From positions 1-33,421 of the forward strand of contig JACQTF010000097.1 in NCBI GenBank assembly GCA_016210925.1: DNA of 33,421 nt, written 5' to 3'. The notes under the pieces were generated by a model that worked only from the letters and a program-made list of their open reading frames with translations, had not been told where the DNA came from and did not search any database. Position 1 is the stretch's first letter. Each line of letters starts with the position of its first letter. Origin of the DNA: Acidobacteriota bacterium. GTDB lineage: Bacteria > Acidobacteriota > UBA6911 > JACQTF01. The position numbers and the translations under genes are program-made. Positions 23,422 to 33,319 of the stretch are shown here, piece by piece.

Positions 23422-23694
23422 TCACGTAGCCCGCTGGAGCACCTGGGCGACGCGCCAGCGCTTGCGCCGGCTCAGCGGCCGGCTCTCCACGATCAGGACT
23501 TTGTCGCCCACCTGGCACTCGCTCTTCTCGTCGTGGGCCATAAACCGGGCAGTGCGGCGGATGATTTTCTTGTACAGGGGTTCCTGGACGAACCGGTCCA
23601 CCCGCACCACCACCGTCTTCTGCATGGAGTTGGACGTCACGACGCCCACCTTCGTGTTCTTTTTCGCCCGGGGCCTGGTCTGTTGTTCCATCAT
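23422..23694 (-). CDS. rpsQ: 30S ribosomal protein S17
   Basis: 90 residues, one OB fold. [33 protein letters not shown], then [30 protein letters not shown], are canonical. The ATG at 23694 overlaps the rpmC stop (ATGA), and a second ATG follows at 23691. GGAG in the rpmC end serves as the ribosome-binding site, so the two genes are translationally coupled. Confidence 0.97.
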   Translation of the reverse strand: MMEQQTRPRAKKNTKVGVVTSNSMQKTVVVRVDRFVQEPLYKKIIRRTARFMAHDEKSECQVGDKVLIVESRPLSRRKRWRVAQVLQRAT

Positions 23695-23891
23695 GCTTCT
23701 CCGGCGCGCACTTTCTCCCGGAGGACGGTCTTCACCCGGGCCAAGTCATGGCGGACGAGCTTCATCTTGGTGGCCTTCTCCAGCTGGCCTGTTGCCTTCT
23801 GGAACCGCAACCGGAAGAGCTGGTCTGCCAGGTGCTGTTCCTCCTGGCGCAATTCGTCCGTCCTCATCTCGCGCAGCTTGTGGGCTTTCAT
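23691..23891 (-). CDS. rpmC: 50S ribosomal protein L29
   Basis: 66 residues, a helical hairpin at the tunnel exit and part of the docking site for trigger factor and [41 protein letters not shown] and [13 protein letters not shown] are diagnostic. It begins one base after the rplP stop, with GGAGGG inside the end of rplP as its ribosome-binding site. Confidence 0.97.
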   Translation of the reverse strand: MKAHKLREMRTDELRQEEQHLADQLFRLRFQKATGQLEKATKMKLVRHDLARVKTVLREKVRAGEA

Positions 23892-23892
23892 G

Positions 23893-24306
23893 TTACCCTC
23901 CCGGCCGGGAGACGAACTTGGTCGGAATGGGCAGCTTGTTGGCCGCCAGCCGCAAGGCTTCCCGGGCCGTTTCCTCCGTCACCCCTTCCATCTCGAACAA
24001 GATCCGCCCCGGTTTCACCACGGCCACCCATCCTTCCGGAGCGCCCTTTCCCTTGCCCATGCGGGTCTCCGCAGGCTTCTTGGTGATGGGCTTGTCCGGA
24101 AAAATCCGGATCCAGATCTTGCCCCCGCGCTTCACGAACCGGGTCATGGCGATTCGGGCTGCCTCGATTTGCTTGTCGGTGATCCACGCAGCCTCCAGGG
24201 CCTTCAGGCCATATTCGCCGAACTGCACTTCCGCCCCCCGGGTGGCCAGGCCCTTCATCCGGCCACGCTGTTGTTTCCGGTACTTGACTTTCGAGGGCAT
24301 CAACAT
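23893..24306 (-). CDS. rplP: 50S ribosomal protein L16
   Basis: 137 residues. [19 protein letters not shown] is the family N-terminus, so the ATG at 24306 is preferred over 24300. [54 protein letters not shown] and ILFEMEGV complete the protein, which lies at the A-site side of the peptidyl transferase centre. A heptamer element just upstream leaves no clear Shine-Dalgarno motif. Confidence 0.98.
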   Translation of the reverse strand: MLMPSKVKYRKQQRGRMKGLATRGAEVQFGEYGLKALEAAWITDKQIEAARIAMTRFVKRGGKIWIRIFPDKPITKKPAETRMGKGKGAPEGWVAVVKPGRILFEMEGVTEETAREALRLAANKLPIPTKFVSRPGG

Positions 24307-24310
24307 GGCA

Positions 24311-24378
24311 GTCGTCAGTTATCAGTTGTCAGTTTTCAGTTCAGCGCTCAGCTTTCGCTGACAACTGACAACTGACCA
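24311..24378. repeat. Heptamer inverted-repeat element, AACTGAC family (rpsC–rplP)
   Basis: The left arm has CAGTTAT CAGTTGT CAGTTTT CAGTTCA units. The right arm is CTGACAACTGACAACTGACC. It abuts the rpsC stop codon (24379–24381). Confidence 0.92.
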
Positions 24379-25020
24379 CTATGTTTTCTTCTTCTCCTCA
24401 AAGATCTCACCCTTGTAGATCCACACCTTCACGCCGATGACGCCGTACGTGGTATACGCTTCAGCGAAACCGTACTCGATATCCGCGCGCAGAGTATGCA
24501 AGGGAAGCCTTCCCAACAGGTACCATTCGGTGCGGGCGATCTCGGCGCCGTTGAGGCGGCCGGCGCAGCGCACTTTCACTCCCTGGGCCCCGAACCGCAG
24601 GGTGCTGTCCACGGCCCGCTTCATGGCCCGTCGGAACGCCACCCGCTTCTCCAGCTGCAGGGCGATGGACTCGGCCACCAGCTGGGCATCCAGCTCGGGC
24701 TTGTCGATCTCCTGGATGTTGATGAACACCTCCCGCTTGGTGGCGGCCTGCAGGTCATTCTTCAGCTTGTCGATCTCGGACCCCTTGCGTCCGATGATGA
24801 TGCCCGGTCGGGAGGTATAAATCAGGAGGGTCAGCTTGTTGGCTGCCCTCTCGGTCTCGATCCTGGAGATTCCCGCGTGGAAGAACCGCTTCTTCAGGCT
24901 CTTTTTGATGGTCAGGTCCTCGTGGAGCAGCTTGCCGTAGTCCTTCTTGGCGAACCACCGCGATCTCCAGGTCCGGGTGTATCCCAGGCGAAAACCAAAA
25001 GGATGAACTTTCTGTCCCAC
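24379..25020 (-). CDS. rpsC: 30S ribosomal protein S3
   Basis: 213 residues. [24 protein letters not shown], the KH-domain loop [16 protein letters not shown] (about 68–83), and the C-terminal [31 protein letters not shown] with [13 protein letters not shown] are canonical. S3 forms part of the mRNA entry helicase. The start codon is GTG at 25020, which shares one base with the rplV stop (TAGTG), implying coupled translation. Confidence 0.98.
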   Translation of the reverse strand: MGQKVHPFGFRLGYTRTWRSRWFAKKDYGKLLHEDLTIKKSLKKRFFHAGISRIETERAANKLTLLIYTSRPGIIIGRKGSEIDKLKNDLQAATKREVFINIQEIDKPELDAQLVAESIALQLEKRVAFRRAMKRAVDSTLRFGAQGVKVRCAGRLNGAEIARTEWYLLGRLPLHTLRADIEYGFAEAYTTYGVIGVKVWIYKGEIFEEKKKT

Positions 25021-25391
25021 TATGCCTCCTCTTTTTCGCTGCCTTCGGCGGCGCCATCCGTGACGTGAATGGTGATGTGGCTCATCCGGCGCATCTGGCG
25101 GTACGCGCGGCCCATGGGCGCCGGCCGGACGCGCTTGCGGTACTTGGTCGGTCCCAGATCCACGCAGGCTCGGGAGATGAACAGGTCATCCACATCCAGC
25201 GTGGGTTTCTTCTGCTCGGCGTTGGCAATCGCGGAGCGCAGCACCTTTTCGATGGGGCGCCCGGCGCGCTTCCGGGTGTAGCGCAGGATGGAGAGCGCCT
25301 CGCCCACCTTCTTGCCCCGAATCAGGTCCACGACCAGCCGCGCCTTCTGCGGTGATCCCTTGATGTACCTGGCGATCGCCTTGGCTTCCAT
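25020..25391 (-). CDS. rplV: 50S ribosomal protein L22
   Basis: 123 residues. [49 protein letters not shown] and the tunnel-lining hairpin [29 protein letters not shown] are diagnostic; macrolide-resistance changes map to this hairpin in other species. An acidic tail of about 15 residues follows. The ATG at 25391 has AGG 5 nt upstream; the GTG at 25394 directly before it is less likely. Confidence 0.97.
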   Translation of the reverse strand: MEAKAIARYIKGSPQKARLVVDLIRGKKVGEALSILRYTRKRAGRPIEKVLRSAIANAEQKKPTLDVDDLFISRACVDLGPTKYRKRVRPAPMGRAYRQMRRMSHITIHVTDGAAEGSEKEEA

Positions 25392-25404
25392 CACGCCTGC
25401 TTCT

Positions 25405-25447
25405 CGTCAACGGTCAATCGTCCATCGATGGAGGTTTGACGATTGGC
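25405..25447. repeat. Heptamer inverted-repeat element, GTCAATC family, short (rplV–rpsS)
   Basis: The left arm CGTCAACGGTCAATCG and right arm GTTTGACGATTGGC pair across about 13 bp. Fewer units than in other elements. Confidence 0.75.
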
Positions 25448-25464
25448 ATTCAGCATCTCGCTCG

Positions 25465-25749
25465 TCACTTCACCACCGTGGCCTTCTCTGCCTTGGACGA
25501 GTGGGCCCTGAACTGGCGGGTGGGGGAGAACTCTCCCAACTTGTGGCCCACCATGTTCTCGGTGAGGTACACCGGGATGAACTTTTTGCCGTTGTGGACC
25601 GCTAGGGTATGCCCGATCATCTCCGGCACGATGGTGGACCGGCGGGACCAGGTCTTGACCACGGACTTCTCCCGCCGCTGGTTTAGGGCGCTGATCTTCT
25701 TCATCAGCGCCTCGTCCACGAACGGCCCTTTTTTGAGGCTTCGAGCCAT
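25465..25749 (-). CDS. rpsS: 30S ribosomal protein S19
   Basis: 94 residues. [67 protein letters not shown] and the basic end are canonical. S19 partners S13 in the 30S head. The ATG at 25749 has AGAGG upstream; eight extra in-frame codons further upstream fall in repeat sequence and are not counted. Confidence 0.98.
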   Translation of the reverse strand: MARSLKKGPFVDEALMKKISALNQRREKSVVKTWSRRSTIVPEMIGHTLAVHNGKKFIPVYLTENMVGHKLGEFSPTRQFRAHSSKAEKATVVK

Positions 25750-25758
25750 AATTCCTCT

Positions 25759-25824
25759 AAATCCAAACCCCAAAATCCAAAATTCCGGAGGGCTCTTGCT
25801 TTTAGATTTTGGATTTTAGATTTG
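25759..25824. repeat. Heptamer inverted-repeat element, AAATCCA family (rpsS–rplB)
   Basis: The left arm AATCCAAACCCCAAAATCCA and the right arm TTTTAGATTTTGGATTTTAG (25799 onward) form the only element of this sequence type in the window. The centre is about 15 bp. Confidence 0.88.
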
Positions 25825-25828
25825 TTTT

Positions 25829-26647
25829 TCATTTGCGGCGTTTCACGATAAAACGCCGGGTGCGCTTGTTGCGCCGCGTCTTGTAACCCTTCGTCGGCTG
25901 GCCCCACGGCGTGGTGGGGTGCTTCCCGAAGGTCTTGCCCTCCCCGCCGCCGTGGGGATGATCCACCGGGTTCATGGCGGTGCCCCGGACGGTGGGGCGG
26001 ATCCCCAGCCAGCGCCGGCGGCCCGCCTTTCCCACGCTCACGTTCTCGTGGTCCAGGTTGCCCACCTGGCCGATGGTGGCGTAGCACTCCACGTGGACCT
26101 TGCGCACCTCGCCCGAGGGCAGCTTGACCTGGGCGTATTCGTTCTCCTTGGCCAGGAGCTGGGCACCGGCGCCTGCGCTGCGGACCATCTGACCCCCCTT
26201 CCCGGGGCGCAGCTCGATGTTGTGGATGATGGTGCCCAGGGGAATGTTCTTCAGCGGGAGGCTGTTGCCGGGGATGATGTCCGCCTCGGGTCCCGCCACC
26301 ACGGTGGAGCCCACCTGCAGTCCCGCGGGAGCAATGATGTACCGTTTCTCCCCGTCCGCATAGTGAAGCAACGCGATCCGGGCCGACCGATTGGGGTCGT
26401 ACTCGACGGTGGCCACCCGGGCCAGGACGTTGCGCTTGTCCCTCTTGAAGTCGATGACCCTGTACCGGCGCTTGTGGCCCCCGCCGCGATGCCAGATCGT
26501 GATCCGGCCCCTGTTGCTCCGGCCACTGGTTCGCCTCTTGGGCTCCGTCAGGGCCTTTTCGGGCTCCCTGCGGGTCAGATCCTCAAAGGTCTGCACCGTG
26601 TGGAAGCGGCGGCTGAACGGCGTCGGCTTAAATGTCTTGATTCCCAT
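25829..26647 (-). CDS. rplB: 50S ribosomal protein L2
   Basis: 272 residues. [17 protein letters not shown] starts it; GRNNRGRIT-type sequence (here [26 protein letters not shown]), [21 protein letters not shown] and the functional loop [20 protein letters not shown] with the conserved histidine near 229 are all present. L2 is needed for subunit joining and peptidyl transfer. The ATG at 26647 is directly preceded by a repeat element and has only AGG about 10 nt upstream. Confidence 0.98.
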   Translation of the reverse strand: MGIKTFKPTPFSRRFHTVQTFEDLTRREPEKALTEPKRRTSGRSNRGRITIWHRGGGHKRRYRVIDFKRDKRNVLARVATVEYDPNRSARIALLHYADGEKRYIIAPAGLQVGSTVVAGPEADIIPGNSLPLKNIPLGTIIHNIELRPGKGGQMVRSAGAGAQLLAKENEYAQVKLPSGEVRKVHVECYATIGQVGNLDHENVSVGKAGRRRWLGIRPTVRGTAMNPVDHPHGGGEGKTFGKHPTTPWGQPTKGYKTRRNKRTRRFIVKRRK

Positions 26648-26653
26648 TTTTTA

Positions 26654-26738
26654 AAAACCTGAAACCCGAAACCTGAAACCTGAAACTCGGAACCCTCTCT
26701 CAGAGGTTTTAGGTTTCAGGTTTCAAAGTTTCAGGTTT
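26654..26738. repeat. Heptamer inverted-repeat element, GAAACCT family (rplB–rplW)
   Basis: The left arm has AAAACCT GAAACCC GAAACCT GAAACCT GAAACTC in register. The right arm has AGGTTTTAGGTTTCAGGTTT and a further unit. One of the cleanest copies. Confidence 0.93.
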
Positions 26739-26746
26739 GCTCTTCA

Positions 26747-27037
26747 TTAGACCGTTTCGAAGAACTCGGGAAGTTTCTGGCCCGCCTTGAGCTTCACGTA
26801 TGCCTTCTTCCAGTCGGGACGGTGGCCACGGCTCCGGCCCATGCGTTTCAACTTCCCGTGAAAGTTGGCCGTGCGGACCTGGTCCACTTTTACGTTCAGG
26901 AGCCTCTCGACGGCCTCTTTGATCTGCTGTTTGTTGGCCCGGCGATCCACCTTGAACGTGAGCACGCTATCGGTCTCCTTGAGCGCGGTGCTCTTCTCGG
27001 TGATCATCGGTGCCCGCAGGATATCGTATTTGTCCAT
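26747..27037 (-). CDS. rplW: 50S ribosomal protein L23
   Basis: 96 residues. MDKYDILRAPMITEKSTALKE, TFKVDRRANKQQIKEAVERLLNVKVDQVRTANF and GRSRGHRPDWKKAYVKL are diagnostic. L23 is the main docking site for trigger factor and SRP at the tunnel exit. The ATG at 27037 gives the usual N-terminus; GTG at 27043, overlapping the rplD stop (GTGA), is the alternative. Confidence 0.97.
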   Translation of the reverse strand: MDKYDILRAPMITEKSTALKETDSVLTFKVDRRANKQQIKEAVERLLNVKVDQVRTANFHGKLKRMGRSRGHRPDWKKAYVKLKAGQKLPEFFETV

Positions 27038-27039
27038 GA

Positions 27040-27669
27040 TCACGACGGCTTCAAAGTCTTTTGCAGCGCCTGAATGGCCTGCTTAGAGAACATCAGTTGG
27101 TCGTGGTACAACACGTCGTGGATGTTCAGGCTGCTCAAGTCTGCCAGGGTGACCCCCGGGAGATTCCGGCTGGAAAGGAGCAAGTTGCGGTTCCGCAAGG
27201 AATCCACCACCAGCAGCGTGGACTGGATGTCAAAGCGGGCCAGGACTTCCGCCAGGGACCTGGTCCTGTGGTTTGCCAGGCTGAACTCATCCACCACCAA
27301 CAGCTTGCCGTCCTGGAGCTTGGCCGATAGCGCACCGCGCAGGGCGCCGCGGCGCTTCTTTTCCGGGAACGCGTAGGCGTATGTACGCGGGCGCGGCCCG
27401 TGAACCGTCCCTCCGTGGCGCCACAGGGGACTGCGGATGCTTCCGATGCGGGCCCGTCCCGTCCCTTTTTGCCTCCATAATTTCTTCCCGCTTCCGGACA
27501 CTTCACCCCGGGTCTTGGTGGACGCGGTTCCTTTACGCTGCGCCGCCAGGAAGTGGCGCACCGCCTCCCAGATCAGCCCCGTATTGGGCTCGATGCCAAA
27601 CACCTGGTCGTCGAGGTTTAATTTTTCGACCACCTGATTTTCCAAATTTTTGACTTCGACTTCCGGCAT
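27040..27669 (-). CDS. rplD: 50S ribosomal protein L4
   Basis: 209 residues. The tunnel-reaching loop TRGEVSGSGKKLWRQKGTGRARIGSIRSPLWRHGGTVHGPRPRTYAYAFPEKKRRGALR (about 53–112) is complete. The C-terminal KLLVVDEFSLANHRTRSLAEVL and LLSSRNLPGVTL blocks are present. In enterobacteria L4 represses the S10 operon; no matching leader can be seen here. The ATG at 27669 has GAGAGAGAG just upstream. Confidence 0.97.
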   Translation of the reverse strand: MPEVEVKNLENQVVEKLNLDDQVFGIEPNTGLIWEAVRHFLAAQRKGTASTKTRGEVSGSGKKLWRQKGTGRARIGSIRSPLWRHGGTVHGPRPRTYAYAFPEKKRRGALRGALSAKLQDGKLLVVDEFSLANHRTRSLAEVLARFDIQSTLLVVDSLRNRNLLLSSRNLPGVTLADLSSLNIHDVLYHDQLMFSKQAIQALQKTLKPS

Positions 27670-27679
27670 CTCTCTCTCG

Positions 27680-27764
27680 TGAAACTCGAAACCCGAAACC
27701 TCAAACCTGAAATGCAGAACGGCTAGTCTTAGGTTTCAGGTTTCGAGTTTCGGGTTTTGGGTTT
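27680..27764. repeat. Heptamer inverted-repeat element, GAAACCT family, overlapping the end of rplC
   Basis: The left arm (27680–27712) has GAAACTC GAAACCC GAAACCT CAAACCT units. The right arm (27729–27764) has AGGTTTC AGGTTTC GAGTTTC GGGTTTT GGGTTT and is translated: it contains the rplC stop codon (27729–27731) and encodes its last residues. Confidence 0.93.
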
Positions 27765-28382
27765 GAGAATGAGAAGGTAGCTGCCGTTGGCGCCTGGCAC
27801 CGAGCCGCGGACCACCAGCACGTTTTGTTCCCCGTTCACCCGAACGACCTGCAGGTTCCTGGCGGTGACCCGCTCGTTTCCCATTCGGCCTGCCATCCGC
27901 TGTCCCGGCCAGACCCGGGAGGGAAACGAGGATGCTCCGATGGACCCGGGGGCCCGGTGGAACATGGAGCCGTGGGTGGCGGCGCCGCCGCGGAAGTGGT
28001 GGCGCTTGACCACGCCGGCAAAGCCACGGCCCTTGCTGGTCCCGACCACGTTCACGCGCTCCCGCTCCTTGAACAGCGCGTCCACCAGCAACTGATCGCC
28101 CACTTTCAGATCGTCGCCCTCCTCCACCTTGAACTCCCGCAGGATCCGGGTAGGGAGAACCCCGGCTTTTTTGAAGTGGCCCTCCCGGGGTTTTGTCACC
28201 TTCCTGGCAGGCTTACCTTCGACGAAACCCAGCTGCACCGCGTTGTAGCCGTCGTTCTTCAGGGTCTTCCGCTGGACCACCACGCAGGGGCCCGCCTGGA
28301 TCACTGTGGCGGGCACCACGCTGCCGTCCTCCCGAAACAACTGCGTCATGCCTATTTTCTTTCCGATTAACCCCTCGACCAT
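27729..28382 (-). CDS. rplC: 50S ribosomal protein L3, C-terminus formed by a repeat
   Basis: 217 residues. [28 protein letters not shown], the [20 protein letters not shown]…[27 protein letters not shown] loop (which reaches the peptidyl transferase centre) and [19 protein letters not shown] are canonical. The final 11 residues ([11 protein letters not shown]) are encoded by the right arm of a heptamer repeat, the 7-bp unit being read in three successive frames. The ATG at 28382 is the family start; an upstream TTG at 28394 is unlikely. The ribosome-binding site is weak. Confidence 0.97.
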   Translation of the reverse strand: MVEGLIGKKIGMTQLFREDGSVVPATVIQAGPCVVVQRKTLKNDGYNAVQLGFVEGKPARKVTKPREGHFKKAGVLPTRILREFKVEEGDDLKVGDQLLVDALFKERERVNVVGTSKGRGFAGVVKRHHFRGGAATHGSMFHRAPGSIGASSFPSRVWPGQRMAGRMGNERVTARNLQVVRVNGEQNVLVVRGSVPGANGSYLLILKPKTRNSKPET

Positions 28383-28406
28383 ACCCGTGAGCAAAACTCA
28401 AAACCT

Positions 28407-28470
28407 AGTTTTCAGTTGTCAGTTCTCAGTGGTCAGTTTCCTGAGAACTGACAACTGACCACTGAAAACT
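28407..28470. repeat. Heptamer inverted-repeat element, AACTGAC family (rplC–rpsJ)
   Basis: AGTTGTCAGTTCTCAG (28414–28429) pairs perfectly with CTGAGAACTGACAACT (28441–28456): a 16-bp stem with an 11-nt loop. Further partly paired heptamers lie outside. The best-preserved hairpin of the AACTGAC family. Confidence 0.93.
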
Positions 28471-28474
28471 GAAG

Positions 28475-28801
28475 CTATTTGTGTTCGGGTCCGAAGGCTT
28501 TGATCTCCACGTCGATGGCCGCGGGCAGCTCCAGCTTCATCAAGGCGTCCACCGTCTGGGGAGTCGGTTCCAGAATGTCCACCAACCGCTTGTGGGTGCG
28601 AATTTCAAATTGCTCCCGGGACTTTTTATCCACGTGGGGCGAGCGAAGCACCGTATAGCGGTTGATATCCGTCGGGAGCGGGATGGGTCCCGAGACCTTC
28701 GCCCCCGTCCGCTTGGCAATCTCCACAATCTCGGAAGCGCTCTGATCCAGCACCCTGTAATCGTAAGCCTTCAGCCTGATCCGAATTTTCTCTTGAATCA
28801 T
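28475..28801 (-). CDS. rpsJ: 30S ribosomal protein S10
   Basis: 108 residues. [91 protein letters not shown] are diagnostic. S10 (NusE) also joins transcription antitermination complexes. First gene of the S10 section, following tuf across a repeat-filled spacer. The C-terminal ~5 residues (GPEHK) extend slightly past the usual end. Confidence 0.98.
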   Translation of the reverse strand: MIQEKIRIRLKAYDYRVLDQSASEIVEIAKRTGAKVSGPIPLPTDINRYTVLRSPHVDKKSREQFEIRTHKRLVDILEPTPQTVDALMKLELPAAIDVEIKAFGPEHK

Positions 28802-28808
28802 CTCAAAG

Positions 28809-28887
28809 AACCAAACCCGAAACCCAAAACCTGAAATCTGAAACCTTTGGTCTCAGCTTGAGAGTTTGAGGTTTCAGGTTTCAGGTT

Positions 28888-28889
<2 letters not shown>
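28809..28889. repeat. Heptamer inverted-repeat element, GAAACCT family (rpsJ–tuf)
   Basis: The left arm has AAACCCG AAACCCA AAACCTG AAATCTG AAACCTT. The right arm is GAGGTTTCAGGTTTCAGGTT and runs into the tuf stop codon: the TGA at 28888–28890 belongs to the outermost TGAAACC unit. Confidence 0.92.
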
Positions 28890-30072
<1,183 letters not shown>

Positions 30073-30102
30073 CTCATTCCCCCTTTTGCGACGCGGAAGT
30101 GG

Positions 30103-32196
30103 TCATTTCGTCACAAACTTGCCCTTCACCCTGGTGATGATCTCGTCGGAGATTTCCCGCGGCACCTGGAAGTAGTGGGAGAAGTGCATGGTGTACGTGG
30201 CGCGCCCCTGGGTCAGACTCCGCAGGGTGGTGGCGTAGCCGAACATCTCCGACAGCGGGACCCTGGACTGGATGATCTGGGTGCCTCCCCGGGCCTCCAG
30301 GTGATCCACCTTGCCCCGCCGGGCGTTCAGGTCGCCGATGACTTCGCCCACGAATTCCCCGGGCACCACCACTTCCACCCGCATGATGGGCTCCAGCAAC
30401 ACGGGACCCGCTTTGGCGCTTGCCCCCTTGAGGGCCATGGAAGCAGCGATCCTGAAAGCAATCTCGGAGGAGTCCACGTCGTGGTACGAACCGTCATAGA
30501 GGGTGACGCGCAGATCCTTCATGGGGTATCCGGCCAGCACACCTGTTTCCGTCGCTTCCTCTACCCCTCCCTTCACCGCCGGAATGAACTCCTTCGGGAT
30601 GGCACCTCCCACGATCTTGTTTACGAACTCGATGCCGGAACCGGGAGGAAGGGGTTCCAGGGTGATCTTGACGTGGCCGTACTGCCCCCGACCGCCCGTC
30701 TGCCGGATGAACTTCCCTTCCGCATCGGCGGCGCGGGTGACGGTCTCCTTGTACGCCACCTGGGGCTTCCCCACGTTGGCACCGACGTTGAATTCCCGCA
30801 TGAGCCGGTCGACCAAGATCTCCAGGTGCAACTCCCCCATGCCGGAAATGATGGTCTGCTGCGTCTCGGAGTCGGTGTGGACGCGGAAAGTGGGATCCTC
30901 CTGGACGAGTTTGCCCAGGGAGAAGCCCAGCTTCTCCTGGTCCGCCTTGGTCCTGGGCTCAATGGCCACGGAGACCACCGGCTCGGGAAACTCGATGGCC
31001 TCCAGGGTGATGGGCTTCTTCGGCTCGCAGATCGTATCGCCGGTGGTCACGTTCTTGAGACCGACCGCGGCGGCGATGTCGCCTGCGTAAACCTCCTTGA
31101 TCTCCTCTCGTTTGTTGGCGTGCATTTTGAGCAAGCGCCCGATCCGCTCGTTCTGCCCCTTGCCGGAGTTCAACACCGTGGCCCCCGATCTCAGGTTGCC
31201 GGAGTAGACGCGGAAGAACGCCAGTTGTCCCACGAAGGGGTCACTCATGATCTTGAAGATCAGCGCGGAGAAGGGCCCCTTGTCGTCCGCCTGTCTCTCT
31301 TCCAGCTCGTTGTTCTCGGGATTGGTTCCTGTCATGGCGGGGATGTCCAGGGGGGAGGGGAGGTACTCGACGATGGAGTCGAGCAGCGGCTGCACGCCTT
31401 TGTTCTTGAAGGCGGCGCCGCACGCGACGGGCACGAAGCGCTGCCCGACGGTCCCCTTGCGGAGGGCCGTTTGGATCTCCTCCCCGTCCATCGCCTCGCC
31501 GGACAGGTATTTCTCCAGGATGGCATCGTCCGTCTCGGACACTGCCTCGATCAAGAACTCGCGGCCGCGGTCAGCCTCGGCACGAAACTCCTCCGGGATC
31601 TCTGACACGACGTAGTCGGCACCCAGGCTCTCGTCCTTGTATTCGATGGCCTTCATCCGAATCAGGTCAATGACCCCACGGAACCGGTCTTCCTTTCCCA
31701 GGGGGATCTGGATCGGAACAGGGCGGGCATTGAGCTTGGTGCGGATCTGGGACACGCAGCGGTGGAAATCAGCGCCCGGGCGGTCCATCTTGTTGACGAA
31801 GGCAATGCGGGGAACACGGTACTTGTCTGCCTGGCGCCAGACAGCCTCCGACTGGGGCTCCACGCCCCCCACGGCGCAGAAGACGGCCACGGCCCCGTCC
31901 AATACCCTGAGGGAGCGCTCCACCTCAGCGGTGAAGTCCACGTGCCCGGGGGTATCAATGATGTTGATGCGCACGTCCCCCCAGAAGCAGGTGGTGGCCG
32001 CGGAAGTGATGGTGATGCCCCGCTCCTGCTCTTGCTCCATCCAGTCCATGGTAGCTGTCCCTTCGTGGACCTCTCCCATCTTGTGGGTGATCCCGGTGTA
32101 GTACAGGATCCGCTCCGTGGTGGTGGTCTTACCGGCATCGATGTGGGCCATGATGCCGATATTTCGAGTTTTGTTCAGCGGTACGACTCTCGGCAT
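30103..32196 (-). CDS. fusA: Elongation factor G
   Basis: 697 residues, the standard length. [31 protein letters not shown] (P-loop about 18–26), [32 protein letters not shown], and domains IV and V ([15 protein letters not shown] near 515; [30 protein letters not shown] near the end) are intact. EF-G drives translocation and recycling. The frame is open upstream into rpsG, but the family N-terminus fixes the ATG at 32196; ATG at 32220 is the only other candidate. Confidence 0.98.
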   Translation of the reverse strand: MPRVVPLNKTRNIGIMAHIDAGKTTTTERILYYTGITHKMGEVHEGTATMDWMEQEQERGITITSAATTCFWGDVRINIIDTPGHVDFTAEVERSLRVLDGAVAVFCAVGGVEPQSEAVWRQADKYRVPRIAFVNKMDRPGADFHRCVSQIRTKLNARPVPIQIPLGKEDRFRGVIDLIRMKAIEYKDESLGADYVVSEIPEEFRAEADRGREFLIEAVSETDDAILEKYLSGEAMDGEEIQTALRKGTVGQRFVPVACGAAFKNKGVQPLLDSIVEYLPSPLDIPAMTGTNPENNELEERQADDKGPFSALIFKIMSDPFVGQLAFFRVYSGNLRSGATVLNSGKGQNERIGRLLKMHANKREEIKEVYAGDIAAAVGLKNVTTGDTICEPKKPITLEAIEFPEPVVSVAIEPRTKADQEKLGFSLGKLVQEDPTFRVHTDSETQQTIISGMGELHLEILVDRLMREFNVGANVGKPQVAYKETVTRAADAEGKFIRQTGGRGQYGHVKITLEPLPPGSGIEFVNKIVGGAIPKEFIPAVKGGVEEATETGVLAGYPMKDLRVTLYDGSYHDVDSSEIAFRIAASMALKGASAKAGPVLLEPIMRVEVVVPGEFVGEVIGDLNARRGKVDHLEARGGTQIIQSRVPLSEMFGYATTLRSLTQGRATYTMHFSHYFQVPREISDEIITRVKGKFVTK

Positions 32197-32260
32197 AAAT
32201 ACCAGAGACACTTGAGCCATCGGAGAGACGGGTACCGACTTCCCACCGATGACGAGCTGA

Positions 32261-32731
32261 TTACCAGCGATAGTGTGCGAAAGCTTTGTTGGCCTCTGCC
32301 ATCCTGTGTGTATCTTCCCGCTTCTTGATGGCGCTGCCCCGGTTGTTGGCGGCATCGAACAACTCATTGGCCAACCTGTCAGTCATGGTCTTTTCGCCGC
32401 GCTCTCGGGCATAATTGACCAGCCAGCGGATGGCTAAGGAAACACGACGGTGGGGACTGACTTCCACCGGGACCTGGTAGGTGGCCCCGCCGACGCGACG
32501 GGACTTCACTTCCAGGACCGGCTTGACGTTGTCCACGGCCCTCTTGAACACCTTCAGGGGATCGTCCTTGGCCTTGTTCTTGACGATCTCCATGGCGCCA
32601 TAGAACGTGTTTTCCGCCAGGCTCTTCTTCCCCCTGCGCATGATCACGTTGACGAACTTTGTGACCAGCTCGCTGTTGTAAATCGGGTCCGGCGTCAGTG
32701 TCCTCCTTTCAATCTCTCTTCTTCTCGGCAT
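32261..32731 (-). CDS. rpsG: 30S ribosomal protein S7
   Basis: 156 residues. [71 protein letters not shown] and the C-terminal [33 protein letters not shown] are canonical. S7 nucleates the 30S head and, in enterobacteria, represses the str operon. 64 bp separate it from fusA and 65 bp from rpsL; neither spacer carries heptamer repeats. Confidence 0.98.
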   Translation of the reverse strand: MPRRREIERRTLTPDPIYNSELVTKFVNVIMRRGKKSLAENTFYGAMEIVKNKAKDDPLKVFKRAVDNVKPVLEVKSRRVGGATYQVPVEVSPHRRVSLAIRWLVNYARERGEKTMTDRLANELFDAANNRGSAIKKREDTHRMAEANKAFAHYRW

Positions 32732-32796
32732 CGCTGCGGTCGAACCTCGTTTTTCCCCAGCGCTCGCGTCTCAGGTCCCAAGAGGCCCGAGACCCG

Positions 32797-33171
32797 CTAC
32801 GCTTTCGGTCGTTTCGTTCCGTATTTGGAGCGGCTCTTCTTCCGGCCCTCCACGCCAACGGCGTCCATCGTGCCGCGGATGACGTGGTATCGGACGCCTG
32901 GAAGGTCCTTCACCCGGCCCCCGCGGATCAGCACGATGGAGTGCTCCTGCAAGTTGTGGCCGATGCCAGGAATGTACGTGGTCACTTCGATCCCATTCGT
33001 CAGCCGGACCCGGGCCACTTTCCGCAACGCGGAGTTGGGCTTCTTGGGTGTCTGCGTATAGACCCGGATGCATACCCCCCGCCGTTGTGGACTTCCCATG
33101 AGAGCCGGACTCTTCGTCTTTTCCCTTACCTTTTCCCGGCCCATCCGCACCAGCTGATGAAATGTGGGCAC
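32797..33171 (-). CDS. rpsL: 30S ribosomal protein S12
   Basis: 124 residues. [15 protein letters not shown], the decoding loop [15 protein letters not shown] (about 41–55, with the lysine whose replacement gives streptomycin resistance elsewhere intact), [30 protein letters not shown] and KYGTKRPK are canonical. The start codon is GTG at 33171, with AAGGAG 9 nt further upstream. First gene of the supercluster, with its own promoter and structured leader. Confidence 0.98.
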   Translation of the reverse strand: MPTFHQLVRMGREKVREKTKSPALMGSPQRRGVCIRVYTQTPKKPNSALRKVARVRLTNGIEVTTYIPGIGHNLQEHSIVLIRGGRVKDLPGVRYHVIRGTMDAVGVEGRKKSRSKYGTKRPKA

Positions 33172-33192
33172 TCTCCACCGCTCCTTCCAGCC

Positions 33193-33211
33193 GCCGGCAA
33201 ACCGTGCCGGC
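33193..33211 (-). promoter_or_regulatory. Leader hairpin upstream of rpsL
   Basis: GCCGGCA-AACCG-TGCCGGC forms a perfect 7-bp stem with a 5-nt loop, 7–10 nt upstream of the rpsL ribosome-binding site. The placement could affect translation start or serve as a protein-binding site. Confidence 0.6.
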
Positions 33212-33254
33212 CGAACAAAATAAAAAGAAATTCCAACCCCTCACTTGCCACAAA

Positions 33255-33266
33255 CCCCTGCAGGGG
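33255..33266. repeat. 12-bp perfect palindrome in the rpsL leader
   Basis: CCCCTGCAGGGG lies about 20 bp downstream of the predicted transcription start of the str operon and could fold or bind a dimeric protein. Confidence 0.55.
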
Positions 33267-33290
33267 GTCCCAGCAGAGCAAAACTTATCA

Positions 33291-33319
33291 AATGTATCAG
33301 GCTCTCGGCTCGCTGTCAA
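33291..33319 (-). promoter_or_regulatory. Strong sigma70 promoter of the str–S10–spc–alpha cluster
   Basis: On the minus strand, TTGACA (33314–33319) is a full consensus -35, the spacer is exactly 17 bp and TACATT (33291–33296) matches 4 of 6 bases of the -10. Transcription should start near 33284, giving a leader of about 113 nt before rpsL. This is the best promoter seen in the window. Confidence 0.8.
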
